From: Ulota crispa
Lineage: Eukaryota > Streptophyta > Bryopsida > Orthotrichales > Orthotrichaceae
NCBI GenBank assembly: GCA_963920765.1
Contig: OY987243.1
Coordinates: 27,833,419-27,897,418 of the forward strand
Reading direction: 5' to 3'
DNA: 64,000 bases
Of the stretch, positions 35,776-50,000 are shown one piece after another. Made by a program: the position numbers and the translations under genes. Within the stretch, counting starts at the first letter, position 1, and each line of letters starts with the position of its first letter. The notes under the pieces are model-generated. The model worked only from the letters and a program-made list of their open reading frames with translations, was not told the origin of the DNA and made no database searches.

Positions 35776-36650
35776 TTGGTGGTGAGTGGTGACTACCAAG
35801 GAAGGGGAATGTTTTGTTCATATGATCTGTTCAAACGTACATGAGATGACTTCCTAGTTATGACTCCTATAAGAAAATGGGAGCTTCCAGGTGGTTTTGA
35901 ATATCATTCAACCTTATCTAAAAAAACACATGTAAGGCAAGTGGAAGTCTTCTTTCAATTACAATCGAGACCAAGCTATAATGAAGGGAACCTAAATGAT
36001 AAGAAAAATGTGTATATGCTAGTGACGACCTGGTTGTTTTGGTGGTATGAACCTGAGTCACATCACAAAACCGTGTCTCGGAACTTGAAGATCTTCATCA
36101 ACAGAAATATATGATGTGATGTGGAGAACTTTAGGAATGGACCTTGTCATAGCAGATACACTGCAATAAGAGAGGACGAAGTACCCACTCAGTCAGAACG
36201 GTAAGTTAAGAAACTAGATCTGGATGTACAGTACAATTGTGCAAGTTTGAAAAGCTGGATCTGGAGTGTACTATACCATTTGTCCTGCTTCAAGCGCAAC
36301 AGCCCACTAGCAACAAAAAAATCAACTCCGTGCTTCCAAGCAGGAGCCAGGATTGCATCAAACAAGGCCATTGGTGTTCCTTAGTTGAAATTCAACTGTG
36401 AAATTGGACAGCTTTGTAACGGTGTGTTGAACATCTCAATGGGGCTTCTACCGCTCATCTTATCTATTTGTGTGGATAGCAGAGAGTACAATACTACTTG
36501 CTTGGACAAAGAAATTTTCAGATAAGTGAGTTAGAATGGTTAAAAGGCTAATTTAATTCCTTGTTTGTGGGTAGTGGAGTAAAGATGTGCCACCTTGTTT
36601 GACAGGTGTTTGATTCTTGCTTTGAACAAGCGCAACCAATGCGATTAAAG

Positions 36651-37045
36651 TAAGGTAGGTAGCTCAAATTGCATCCATAAAGCGTCCCATAGGTAGCTCA
36701 AGAATGGATATGAGATGGTTCTGAAATGGACCTTCCTTAGTCATAAATGAAAAGGTGTATTCTATTGTAAGGGTCAATCACAATCTTGTGATTTCACCTC
36801 ATCTCTTTATAAGTTGTAAGGGAGCGGTTTATGAGAGACCTAGAATCAAAAATAGGTGCCTAATACAAAAAACTTTGAAAATTCATCAACAATTATATAA
36901 TGCTTCAAAAAATATGAAATGAACTGTGTTACATTTGGCATCCATCTATCTTTGCCTAAAAATTAGACAAAAAATTTACTTGTCTAAAAAGCCATGAAAA
37001 AGCAAACCAGCCCTTAAAGTGTTGCTTTTGGAGCTAACTACCTTA
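36651..37045. mobile_element. TA-flanked TIR element, family D copy 2
   Basis: TAAGGTAGGTAGCTC at the left and GGAGCTAACTACCTTA at the right are inverted. The interior matches 4449-4845 almost end to end (AATGGATATGAGATGG, ACAAAAAACTTTGAAAATTC). Non-coding. Confidence 0.75.
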
Positions 37046-37354
37046 ATCCTTCATGTGAGATACAAATCTTATACTAGAATCAACAAAGTTTCCTGTTAGA
37101 ACATTTCAACCAATGGGATTAAATTTGTCCTCCAAAACAAGAGAGAAGTCAAGTACTTAAACCAACAACACATAATTCAATATGGTCTTAATAAAACTTG
37201 TTTGAAGTTCTACAATGATTTTTGGACCACATGCTACCCAATGAGTTATTGGTAGATTAAATTTCTGAGTGACTTCTTACTTGTCATTACTTGCAAGCTA
37301 TGTTTACTATATTTGCATAAATGTTCTTTTAGAAGGGAACCCAAAGGACCCATA

Positions 37355-37415
37355 TTAACCCTTAAGCGCTCAATCAACCATTTTTTGGTCGCTGCCCATT
37401 TTCTCGGGCTGCCCG

Positions 37416-37448
<33 letters not shown>

Positions 37449-37894
37449 GTAATAGAAAATCAAGTCTACTTTCCAACTTAACTTGAATCATGTCTATCCA
37501 AGTTAAATTCCTCCAAGGAGAAATTTTCAAAGACAAACACTTCGATATTTGCTAGTGTTGTAGAATTTACTATTTTGGGAAACTAATAATGTTCCCTCCT
37601 TTCAAAAGATAGCAATTTTGAAGTTTAGGATAAAATGTTTATTTTTAACCAATCATACCAAAATTTGAAATCTATGAGTAAAATTTGTAATTTTGGTGAA
37701 TATTAAATGGTAAATGCTTCTAAATTCATTAAATAAGAGTACAAAACTTTTTTTGGATATTTGACCATATGGATAATTGCTAAACATCATGATTCTTATT
37801 TCCTCTTTTGAAACAAACTTTATTGAAGTTACAAGAGTATCTTTTTTAATGCATTTATGTTTTGCCCTTACCCCCTCGGGCGTTTAAGGATTAA
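37355..37894. mobile_element. TTAA-flanked TIR element C2
   Basis: The left end TTAACCCTTAAGCGCTC and the right end GGGCGTTTAAGGATTAA are inverted. The first 40 bp resemble C1 (24229). Inside, the 6-bp stem CTCGGG/CCCGAG (37404-37418) is followed by a run of 29 T (37420-37448). Confidence 0.68.
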
Positions 37895-38716
37895 GTTGGA
37901 GATTGGTTTAAAGTTTACCTTGGGAAGGTAGACGCTCGAAGTCTCCAAAGCTTGGCTAGATATTGCTGGTGTTTACCTTGGAGGTAGTCACTTGCAATCT
38001 CCAAACTCATGTAAGTTCTTATGTTCACTGTAATGAATGCCTGCACACGACTGCTACAAATTTACTCTTCAAAGAATTCATGAACTTTTCAGTACTGAAA
38101 TTAGGACATTATTTTGATAACCTATTGGAGGATTGTAACTCAACAAGCAACTACACACAAGACTTTACTTACTAGATATGAAGATTAGACAAAATTTGAT
38201 GGACTGCATGTATTTATTGCATTTGAAGTATTCAACTGTTCACGAATCTGCTTCAACAGGTCAGATCTAAGATTAATCTTATGGCACTTACTAATCAACC
38301 ACTGCCTACTGTAAAAGTTACGACTTGTTGCATGCCTTGGAAGTGCAATATGCGAGAGAGTTGTTAATTTTTGAAATTTTGAATGTTGTTGGGACTTCTT
38401 TCAGTTTACAATACCTTAATGATGTGAACTAAATGCATCGAGTAGTCTGCAATCATTTACAACTTTCAACATAGATGAGAAGTAACTCTTCATTGTACAC
38501 TCTACGAGTATTTACACATTCTACACTAGTGCAAAAGCTTCTTAGGAGGACGATCCATTCATGCTACTCTCCTTCACAAAAAAATATGGCTAGTATGAGT
38601 GCAGGGAGAAGTCCACTATGGACACTTAGCAGACTTCAGGAATTTATATATAAAAAAATACAGAACCACCTAATTTTATCAGTTACGGCTACCAATTGTT
38701 CTCTGTAAGAATCTCC

Positions 38717-41700
38717 TCATTCGAGAGTGTTTCCATTCATAAGCATCTCAATTTCTTCCAATGACCGCCCTTTGGTTTCAATGATGTAACCGTTTGCAAA
38801 TGCTATGGCGAGTAATGAAACGACGCCGAAGCTTGTGTAAACCGCCTGCAGTCCGAGTCGTTGAACCAGGTCTAAGAAAAAGAGCCCAATTCCGAAATTG
38901 CAAACCTGCCAACGAAAACACTAGTCAGCTACAATAAGATACACTCACCCTCATTTATATCACCTTTCTTAACATCACATACTTTATTTTTTCACCAAGC
39001 TTGATATAACCAACACATACACTTCAAAAAACTCACTACAGACACTCATTATTAATACTCTTTTCTGCCACAAAGAAGTTGCATACAAATGTGATAATGA
39101 GGATTTCAACAATTATAAAAAGGTTTTAGACCCGACTTCTTAGACTCCTGGCAACCTCAAGTACTTCTAACCCCTACTTGCTCAAGTGTGCACATGCAAC
39201 ATTGTCTTGCCACCACACTACAGCATTACATGTCATCACGTTCATTTTAGGTGCCTACTACGTGGCATTAATGAGAGCGAAATGTACAATCAATTCTTAT
39301 GCTGATATTATATAATGAAGTTAAAAAGGACTTCATTATGTCCTACGTGGTCAATTATTTAGCACTTGAAAGGAGAGAGAAACCCAGGGATAGTTTGAAG
39401 CGTACCCAATGGACACAAAGGCTGACGGCCATCGTCTTGGACCGCAATCTTGTCGTGCATAGTTCTGGAATAATTAGCGCCGTCACGGGTCCTGCTCCTA
39501 AGGCGAAGGTGAAGACATACCTGCAAGGCAAGCAATGCTAGACGTTCAAGTACCTCCGTTATACCCTAGTCGTAACACTGCCCATGAAAGAGAGGAGACA
39601 AGCGTCTAGTTTGAACGTGCCAGTCGAGCAATCCATACGGTTCTTCTATCTATTTTCATATGGGAATTCTGGTGCTCAAATCTTTCTTTACATAGATTCT
39701 AAACCAGAAACCTGAATCCTAGTTTGCTGCAAGACATGCACTTTTTTCTCTCCATGAATCTAGTCCAAACATTGATGAGCTGTAGAGAGTATTAATAAGA
39801 TGGACACCTAGGAACCAAACAACATAAAAATGCGACTGATAATCTAGACAAATGGGAAGGGAGAATCATACAAGAGCGTTCCTCCAACAGAAAGGATGTG
39901 TGCCACGTCAGGATTGTCAGGCATGCCTAACGCTGCCACTAGTAGCGCCATAGAGAGAGCCTGCCAGAAAACATGTTCTCCAAATGCTTCAGTAAATAAC
40001 ATCACTTTCGTCAGAAAATAAAGGGCAGTATGCGACCTGGATTGCAATACTAGCTTTTAGGTGAGTCACAGTGAAGAAGGATACCATTCCTCCATAGCTG
40101 CCCATTAGGAGCTTCCGTCGACCTTGATTGTCCATCAATGACAACGCCACAACAGCCCCTGGAATTCAACGACCAAACAAAAAATAAAAATAGTTAGAAA
40201 ATAATTATCAGCATAAGTTACTCGTAAGGATTATACTTTTCTAGAAACATAAATATGTAGGCTGCGGAATAGGAGGTTCCCCTGGATATGATTCATGAGC
40301 AGGAAAGTTACTGACCCACAAGGTTAGCAACGCCTACTGCAGCACTTGCTGCCACACCATTTGTAATGCCAGCATCTTTGAATGTTAACGATGAGAAGTA
40401 AAGAACTCCATTGATTCCAGCAAATTGTTGCAAAGCGAAAAGGGCGCTTCCAATTGCAGCCACTGCACCAAACACCCCAGTCCATCAATACGCAAAAAAA
40501 ACCGCTATACTAAGGAATTCAAAGAGAGCAGAACCGAGACGAAAATCCTAAGTAATGGCAGAAATAAGGACTTGCATAAACAAACGTAGCAGAAATAGCC
40601 CTCCGGGAGCAAAAGGGTGCTACCTTTGAAGTACGGTGCTTGGACAAGCTCGAACCAGCTTATGTCCTCATCCTCGCCGTCACTAGAATTAGCAGATCGT
40701 AGCTCTTCCATAGCCATGGTAACTTCTCCCTTGCCCCAGAGTTTTTCAATCAAATTCTCAGCTTCACCCCATCTCCCCATCTGAAATTTTTTTAAAAAAA
40801 AGCAGATTATTAGCAGCGCACCAAAGCTGCATTTATTGTGCTTTGTCAAAGTAGACTCAGGAAGAGGCGACGTACTTTGCCTAGCCACCGTGGACTCTCG
40901 GCTGCAAATTGCATGCCCACAATAAGCGCTACTCCAGGTACTGTGGCTAACCACAGCATAGTTCGCCACCTGTAATAGCCCCACTTTCAAGCTTCAGAAC
41001 AAAATCAAATCATGTGTTACACCTCTTCATTATGACCTTCTCTCAAATACCCTTCACAATTGCCACACTACTAGTAACTTTAGCACACTCATCACAGAGT
41101 ATCTCATACTGAAATAGTTGGGACACCAGGTGGTAAGATTAAAGAGGTTTGTTAAAATCATCAAAATTAATTCGTTGCAAGGTTTGTGCTGATGATTGAC
41201 CAGGGCTTACCAATGTGGATCTGTCTCGGCAGGAAGCCCAATCAGGAGAGCGGCAATTATACCAACACACGTTCCGATCTGGCACATGCTCCCCAGCGCT
41301 CCTCTGAATTTCGTAGGAGCTACCTGCAGTGAGAAACGTGATATGCAGGGTGAAATTTTCATACAAGAGTTTTCGTACGAAGTTATTGCGTGAGTTAGCA
41401 AGGGAAGCTGTTAGTCGGTACCTCGGAGATGTACATGGGAACCAAGCCAGTGTTGACGCCGATACCAATTCCAACCAGGAATCGTCCCAAAATCATAACA
41501 ACAGCAGATTGCGCAGTCGCACTGCACAGCACACACATTTCAAGCATCCTCAAAGATCAGAACATCTCAACATTCGAAGTTTAGTCACGTACTAGAGTTC
41601 ATTAAGAAGTCTCACCTCCACTTCTCACTTTGACATCCTCTGATAATAAGTGTAAATGATAATTCCGTGGAGTTTGTTTCACTCTACGAGACCAGTTGCA

Positions 41701-42669
41701 TCACTACATTTTCAAAAGTTCAACTAAATCAAGCATTGCACGAGCACAACGAGAGATGTGGAGGTCGGAAGATGAAACCAAAATGTTTGAAGATGGCATA
41801 ACCAGTCGTAGGACTGTGCATCCAAGAGTCTGTTTTACCTTAAAGCAGCGCCAAGAACAAGAGGAATGGCATCAAGTTGAAAGGTTCTCCGGCGACCCAG
41901 AGAATCAGCAAGAACGCCTCCACCAACGCTACCAATGAAAGCGCCGACGATGAAGATGCTGACCACAAAGCCTTCCATAATGGTGTCTCCTTCGAACTTC
42001 AATTCTCGTGCTATGGATTCCAACGGTCCATTCATCACTCTGCCAATCACCACCACGAATATTGAATCCAGCTGCTCAATTTCAAACTCATGGTGAAGAT
42101 CGGCAGGCCAGGAGTACGAGGCGCGTACCCAATGTGGTAGCCGAACATAAAATTAGCCATGGCTGCAGTCAACACATGTGGAAGCGCAGGCAACCAGGAG
42201 CTTTGGGACACCGCCTCCTCCACCGCAGCACCTCCATTGCTGTCGATTCCCTTTGCAAGACCTAAACCACCAATTCGCTCAGTGAAACCACGTCTCTTCC
42301 AAACACCAGCATATAAAAATTCTTCTTCAGTTGTGAATACATTTCTCTACGATCCACACAATCAATCCAATCCCCACCCGGCGAGTGAACTTGAAGACGG
42401 GAAATAAGAAAAGAACATGACCGACACCAACCGCTCTCGGGAGTGACGACGGCAGCTGATTCCTCCTCCTCCACTTGAGCTTTCAACGCCGTGGGCCTGC
42501 GCCGCAGCCACCCTGCTGCATGAGAGAGTGACAAAGTGGGCAACGAAGGTTTATGCCCACGAGGCGAAACTTGTTGCCGCTGAGCAACTACAAATCGGCG
42601 CCCCAGACGTCGACACACAACAGCTGGGTGGTGGAGGCCTTCGACGCTCAGCCTCGCCGTGCACGCCAT
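38717..42669 (-). CDS. Plastidic glucose/sugar transporter, MFS family (12 exons)
   Basis: Reconstructed exons, 5' to 3' on the minus strand: 42669-42432, 42261-42129, 42039-41839, 41521-41422, 41323-41211, 40969-40876, 40780-40624, 40462-40316, 40158-40085, 39960-39872, 39520-39406, 38905-38717. Every intron is GT-AG and the phases join to 549 residues. The first 70 or so residues are basic and Ala/Ser-rich, like a chloroplast transit peptide. The MFS sugar-porter body shows LADSLGRRRTFQLDAIPL, GRFLVGIGIG, ESPRWLGKMGRWGEAE, ALQQFAGINGVLYFSS, the end of the central-loop half, and ETKGRSLEEIE at the C terminus. It is closest in my memory to the Arabidopsis pGlcT2/SGB1 branch (At1g67300, At1g79820) of the pGlcT group. 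It would move hexoses, probably glucose from starch breakdown, across the inner plastid envelope. Branch assignment and substrate are inferred. Confidence 0.9.
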
Positions 42670-43250
42670 GCTTCAGCAAACTCGTCCCTTCCACCTCAGA
42701 AGAAGGAATTGTTGCTGGAGTATACCACCTCCCGCCTCGCGAACTCCGCAAGCTCACCCACACTTGGTCGAATGGGAAAAATCGGAATGGATGGCACGCT
42801 CGTCCTCTTCCTCTTCCTCTTCGTCTTCAGCCGAAGCTTTGCAACAGTCGGCTTCTGTGCGATTGCAATTGGCCGCAGTAGCGTCTCCGCTTTCCAATGT
42901 GCACGTGGTGTGCCATCTGGCGATTTGCAGTTGCTCCACTCGATCGTTCGCTTCTTCTTCCTTGTGAGCCGAGAAAGATGAAAAAGGCCTCGCATTGGTG
43001 CCTACGAAGGAATCTCGAGTTCTACTACTCTGCCACATTCCTGCAAAAATGGAGACTTACGGGGATTCCTTTGATTGGATATGGCTGGGCTTTTCGTAGC
43101 CTCACCTTTCGGATTCAGGCTTCTGTCCGGCTTCTGTCCGAATCCAGGAAGTCCTTGCAACGAATGTGTGCCCTAAACTGCGATTACTCTGAAAGTGTAC
43201 CCTAATTGTAGTTACAGCAAGATGTGTATCCCCAAATTGTAATAAAGGCT
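42670..43250 (-). promoter_or_regulatory. 5' UTR and promoter region of the transporter
   Basis: Sequence upstream of the minus-strand start codon is GC-richer than average to about 43030 and then becomes AT-rich. Overlapping ORFs on both strands have no family features. No clear TATA box was selected. No gene is seen from here to 44095. Confidence 0.4.
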
Positions 43251-44095
43251 AGATCATCAGAAATTCTCAAACATCTTTTTGACATTTTTAACATTTCTTG
43301 ACATTTCTTTTTTGAGCTCTTCGGGTTTGCACGTATGAGATGTTGTCCACTTGGATGCCACAACAGTAGCCTACAGAGTTGGATTACTTAGGAAGCTGTG
43401 ATCCATCATACTAGTATCCACACTGGAAAAAGCACTTGCAACAAGTCATTCTACCAACTACGTTGCTAAGGAAAAAGGTGGTAATTTTTGTAGAGTTCCC
43501 TTGTGTTTCACTGAAGTTGTGTTTACATCAAATGTTTGTCCTAAAATTGCGTTTGCTAAAAAGGCTATATACAAAGAACTGCAATGTGCAAACAATGCTT
43601 GGCTGAAGAGTAGGTATCTAACTAGATGGAAACATTGCAAAAAACTGCCATAATAGTAGTGGATTTTGGAGTAGAACTTCCGTAGTAGTGAATTCTCATC
43701 GTGACGAACGAGCTTAACCCAATGAAGAGCTTGCATTCGTAGACAATTTTTCTAATGGCGGAAGTTCCAAGGTACACACACACATGCATTGTATGTAAAC
43801 GTTTGGATTATGGTATAGAAAATGTACAAGACAAAGACTAATGCTGCAGTTATAATGTCACCGTAAAGCTCACTTAGGTTGCATACAAAATGACATTTAT
43901 AAAGATGAAACCAAGCTAGGCGGAGCTTACAGGAACAACATACAACGATTGCATGTATTCAAATGCATTACAGATGACTACAAGAATCGACACGTCATGC
44001 TTCACAAACTGTGAAGCTTACATTGTTGGAAAACTTTTGTTGATGCATTTCCCAGAAACAGTTTCGTTTGTATATCGATTCCTAGAATGCAAGTC

Positions 44096-47000
44096 TTAAT
44101 TTTTCTGCAATAACACCACGGATCAGGTTAAAGTACTACAACCCTCACAGAGCATGCAAAACCTCACCACTTGAAGAAAAGAAGTAAGCAGAAATTGAGT
44201 GAAATTTGATCATATTAGGAGCTTTTCTGACAGCATGATAAGAAGATTCTTGCAATCTAATTTTACTGAATACCTTGTTGGTAGTATAGACATCACTTTA
44301 GAGGGCTACAGAGAGGAGTTCAACATGACCCTAGACACAAAACCACGCATTTTAACAGAAAGCTGCCATTTGCAAATTTACGAAATAATAAAATAGCAAA
44401 GAGCCAACGTTGAGAATACCTTGGAAGTTTTGAAGCGATCACTACCGTTGGTAGGGATGCTTTCTCGGATGGTACGGGCCACAACACGTGATGCTATCTT
44501 GCCTGCAAGGTCCAGCGGGAGGAGAATCGCTTGCTGCCGGGCTTGAAAAGGAAGCTAAAAAAAAAAAGCAACGCCCATAATATAGAACATAAAAAAATAC
44601 CACATTAAAACCTTCTTTGCCGAACAACGACGATGTAAATAACCCACAATCAGTCTGAAATCCCTGGAAATAAAAGGAGCAAAACAGTTTCAGCAAATAT
44701 GGACGAGAAAAGAAGGTGAAGAAATGCACCTCAGAGAAAACAGAGAGAAGTGGAAAGTACCGTTGCAAGCCACTCAGACTCTGCACAAGATCGTTGATAT
44801 CATCCACTGAAAGAGCGTTCTCTGGTTTGTAGTCTTTCACAAACTGAGTTCTCTCTACAATGTCACTATCATTCGCACCCTTGAAAGCTTGTGACTTCGG
44901 CACCGCTCGCCCATTCAAAACTTCAGTTCTCTGGATAATGTCCTTCCCATTGTCACCCTCCACGAGACTTGTTTTCATGGCTGCCCCATTTTGACTTCTC
45001 CCAACCTTCTCAACCTTCGTCGTCTGCACAACATCGTTTGGATTCGAGGTGCTAACCTGGAAAAATTCATTTTCAAAGTTAAGATTTTCAAGTCTTCGAC
45101 CTCGTCTCACAAATATATGGTAACACATGTTAAGCAGAAAAGGGAGACAAGAACAGCAATAAAAAGTCATGAAGGAGGGGATGGCATGAAAAAAAGTTAT
45201 CACATGGTATTGAAAACACAGGATCAATAGAACCTGAGTGGTAGTTCGAAAGTTGGTTGAGGAGGAGGAGGTTGCTGCCTTTCCGCCTGTGGCTACGCTT
45301 GCATTGATTGCAGCTCCTGAGCTAGTACCACTGGACCTGGTAAGCACCGCCATGATCTGCCGAAGATTTTCGATATTCTTCAGATCCTCGTCTTCAGTTA
45401 CAGGTGCAATCAATGGAAGACTTATTGGGAAACTTGTTCGTACATTGTGCGCTACTGCATCAAATGCCACTCGATTCAACGCATCTACGCCCTGCAAAAT
45501 ATCACCAGCAATTCCAATCCTTCATTCAACAAATGAATAAATCCCAATTAATGCACGTATGACATGCTTAACTACTTTCGAAATATTCATGTAATTATGG
45601 ACTTTCTACGTCCATAAACATCATTCTGGAGATCTCCCCGTGTTTTGCAACTATCTCCTATTGATGTATTTGCAAACCAAAGCAGTTTCTAGATCATTGC
45701 TTAAGGACTTTGCATAATCCATAAGTAGTTAAATATGGCAAACGCTCTAACCGAGAGAGAATCCATATCTTGCTGGCCAGAACGAAAATAAAAATATGTA
45801 AAGAACTACTGTACCTTTGCGAGTTCCTCCAATATCAATTCTCTTACGAAATCACCCTGCCAGTCAATACCACGTCAGTGCTTCTGTAAGATGACATTGG
45901 AATAGTATGCATTCCGTAAACCAAACACTGTTGCTGTGTTCACAGGAAAGAGGAGACAAGGACATATACCTGTTCTGACAATGCAAAGGTGAGAAGACGT
46001 TTAGCAAGCGCCCTTGAATCCCTTTCTACTTTCTCCTCCTGCTTCTCAGTTGGCCTGTTTGCTAGCACTGCCGGATCTTCCATCGGCTGTCTCATTGACT
46101 ACAATCATAACACACCATTTGGTAACGAGAATCTGTCAGTTCAAAAGTCTCTACCAAAACTGAAAATCGTATTCTTTGCTTCCCATTCAATGAAACAATT
46201 CGCTAGATTCAACATGAATGGAGAAAAAAGAACAATGCAAGCACCCACCTCAGTTACTAGTGATTCCAGTCGATCAATTCTAAAAGCGCCATTCTGTCCA
46301 CGCACATTTCCCAACCATATTTAAGTCTATCACAACATTGTCAGAGTGTTCATCTTGCATACTGCATCTCGTAACCGAAAGAAAAGAAGTAAAGCATTTT
46401 TTATCTTCGCTCCTCGTCTTTTTGTCCTACCACTTTAACCTAAATGCCAAAAATCTGGAATTGTTTTCAGACTCCACAATAACTGCCTCAACGTGCTAGT
46501 TAGACCGAAAGAGGAAAGAAGATAAGTGACTTACTTTATACACTAATTCCTGAAGGGTGGAACGGATCTTTGGTGATTTATCAGTGAGGACTTTCCGAGC
46601 TATCCATGGATACGAGCTACTCAAAACCTTATAGTTGGGGTCACTACTGAGAGCAATGCCTTCGAGTACTGTCAAACTGTACAAAGCAGTGATTGAGTAA
46701 GATGGAAAGGTGTATATATCTACTGAAGAAGATTTGTAAACGGAAACATACGAATAGTGAACGTGGAAACTATGTGGGGCAGGAGACAAAATTCAAGTGA
46801 CTGGGATACATATTACAAGATTAAGCAAATTACCTTCGGATGACAAGCGAAAAGTAGGACGGTATGCGAAACTTGAAGCTGTACCTGCAGGCACAAAGTG
46901 GGAATTCTGTTAAACAATTGTAAAATTACGTTTCTAGTTATTATAATACTAAACGTAACTTACTCGAAAGGCACAGTAGCTCGAACATAGTTTGGCTAAA

Positions 47001-50000
47001 GTATAAGAGTCTGTATGTACATGGTGACCCCTAGTTTCCCTGATAAGTCTCCAAAGCTTATATTCCGGACACCCTTGCTGACAGCGTTTTGAAACACTCC
47101 TGCAATATCCGATGACATCTTCAGAATTCCATAATGGATCAATGATTGACAGAGCAAAAATAAACAAATACAGAACTGTCAACCAGACCAGAAGTCAACT
47201 GGTGTACACGTACTTTAGTCCTGGGCATGATTAATGTAGAGCCAGACAACAACCTCATGCCCTTAATAAATAACTCAAAAACCCGACTACGTTGCCGTGT
47301 TGAACTGGTTCTTAAGAAACAAAACATTTCATAAAATAAGATATGACGTGCAATGAGCAATTCACTGCCTTCAAAAGTTGATACCTGTAAGAGCTTTCGC
47401 TACTTCCCCTTTCTCCGCAGTTGGTGGGAGAAGCCTGCCAAAAGATACAAACAAGAGATTGTAACTCTTTCTAACTGTTTAATATGGCATCATCCTGCAT
47501 AATTTACCATATATTTCAAAAAAAATCTACTCTCCATTTGTATAGAATAATTGGCACATTGCAATACATCCCGCAAAACACCTACTCACAAATACCTCCT
47601 AATTACGTGAATAGTGAAAGTGCGAAGTTACTATATACCCGAGAGTGACAAAATCACTAGCAAGAGAGTCAAATTCACGGTTCACAAGGTGAACAGAAGC
47701 CTCAATCAACCCATCCCTAAGATTCTCCTTCATTTCACCCATCATACCAAAATCTGAACACACCGCGTACGGAGGTGGTAAATATAAACATTGTGAGAAG
47801 GATTAATTCAATATCAACAAGCAGGTAGCAGTAATGTGAAATTAACAATAGGAGTATGAGTTTTAAAGTATTCTGATCCAGTGCAAATCATACACATACA
47901 ATTTCTCTAACATGATAACCGAAGGTTCTATTTCAACAAAATGATTATGTCAGAACGTACCTAGATACGCTAATTTACCATCTGGAGTGCGCAATAAATT
48001 GCCAGGATGTGGGTCCGCATGATAGAAACCGCTATCTAGTAATTGTGTGAGTGAGCAGAAAACTCCCACCTGGTTAACAGAAACATCACACTTGCTGCAA
48101 TCTCACACAACCGTACTAAAACAGAAGAAAGCTCAGAAAGTTTCAAGCTCATGCTCATAAAAAGTATCTTCACGTAAGATTCTGTGCATGAAATGCAGGA
48201 GCATGTTACCAATAACATTACCTCAACTAGGCGAAGGTCACTGATTTCTGATAGTCGTTCTCCCTACAGGACAGATATTTCAGAACTTCATTACATTATT
48301 CAGTGAAGATTGACCCGTTAGTCTCTCTCATGAGTGATAGAAAAGGCAAGGAACATCTCTGCACTTGTGACGTGTCTTTGCCATTTGGAAGCATAGAAAT
48401 CAACAATGTCTTATTTTTTAGCTTGCAAATCAAGCAAAGAAAAAGCATACCTCGACCCATTCCATAACAAGAACCCGACGACTAGTAAGCTCTGAATACA
48501 TCTCGGGTACCACAACGTCAGGTAGAGATCCGAACAATTTCCTGCCAGCCACAGCTGCGTTAAATAGGCTCCTTTCCAATTACAATCCAAGAAAGGAACA
48601 AGAATTCAAGCCTTACGGTGGATCTGTGGGAGTTAAACCCTAAAAGGCGAAGAAACCCAAATTCGGCCTCACAAGTTAATTAGCAGTTTTAAGTAGGTCA
48701 TACTGAGAATTTCTTTTGTCCAATTTTGCGTACTTATTGATTAACACATGTAATGTTAGTTGTAATGTTCCGCAATGCAAAAAGAAATTATATTTAAAAA
48801 GCATATTACAATCGAGTCTAAGTGAGGAACCTCACCGGAATCGTTTACCATTACGAGCCTCTGCCTGGTAATCCATTTCCTGACATTATTGACAACGCAG
48901 TATTAATGCTACTTTCAGAAACAACATTCTTAGCAAGGCAAGAAAAAAAATGAACAAGTCCCGGCGAGTGACGAAGACGTGAGTAAGTGAGTGAGTGAGT
49001 GAGTGAACTTACTTTGAACAAACTGGAAGCCCACTCGTCAACAACACTCTGAGAATCCACAAAGCACCTGTCAGTTCCACAAAATGAAAATACTAGTCTG
49101 TTACTTGGATATATACTTCCTAAACACAGTGCTCAAACTTAAAAGTGAGAGCACTAGAAGCCACCTCAAAGCCAATTTACAAACAATAATATCAGAAAAA
49201 TTAGTCAAAAAGGCAAACTGGCTCTTAACTGGAAGATCTGTATTGAGTTTCAGGAATGATTTTGCGTAACCAGCCAGCTTACGTAAAAGAAACAGGTCGA
49301 GTGCCATAGCTGCCTTGACTCCAGGCCGTTGCACCTTCACGGCCACGAGTTTGCCATTGGGACGCAACCTTGCCTGGTAGACCTGAAAGCCAAAGCATTC
49401 CATGTTCTTCGTTCTCAGCCACACCGGTTCTAAAGGCCATTTCATGAAAAAACTCGTAAGAAGGAGCAACGGTTTGGATTGTAATTATACCTGTCCAAGA
49501 GAAGCAGCAGCAATTGGTTGTGGTGAGATTTCTGAAAAAAGCTGGTCCATGGGAACACCCAGCTCTTGCTCAATAATCTCCAAGGCGAGCTCAGTGGAAA
49601 AGGGAGCAATGCGGTCCTGTAACTGAGCGAGCTCTTCCAAATACTCTGGCGATATGACGTCCTGTCAATCCAACTCCAAGGATTTCAGAACATCCTTCGA
49701 CCAACGAAAATGCTAATATGCTCCTTGCTATTAAACAGGCAACTTGCGAAGAAGCATGAAGAGCACAAGCATGAAAATTTTGATGCTTACAGGGCGTGAA
49801 GATACCGCCTGTGCAATTTTTACAAATGCCTGCCAGATACCGTTGAACAAACAAAGCTGTTTAGAATCAGCTCTTTCAAAACCAAGTAGCTGCCAATTTT
49901 GTGAAATAACCAACATTTCTTCGTTTCAATACTTTAATAAAAAAACACCGAAGAAACTGGGAAATTGTTACATACAGGACCAAGTTGTACAAGAGCTGCT

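Noticed and set aside
44442-45497. A single 351-codon ORF as one exon of the kinase gene
   Set aside because: It runs through two introns with good GT-AG borders, and its last part is out of the conserved frame.
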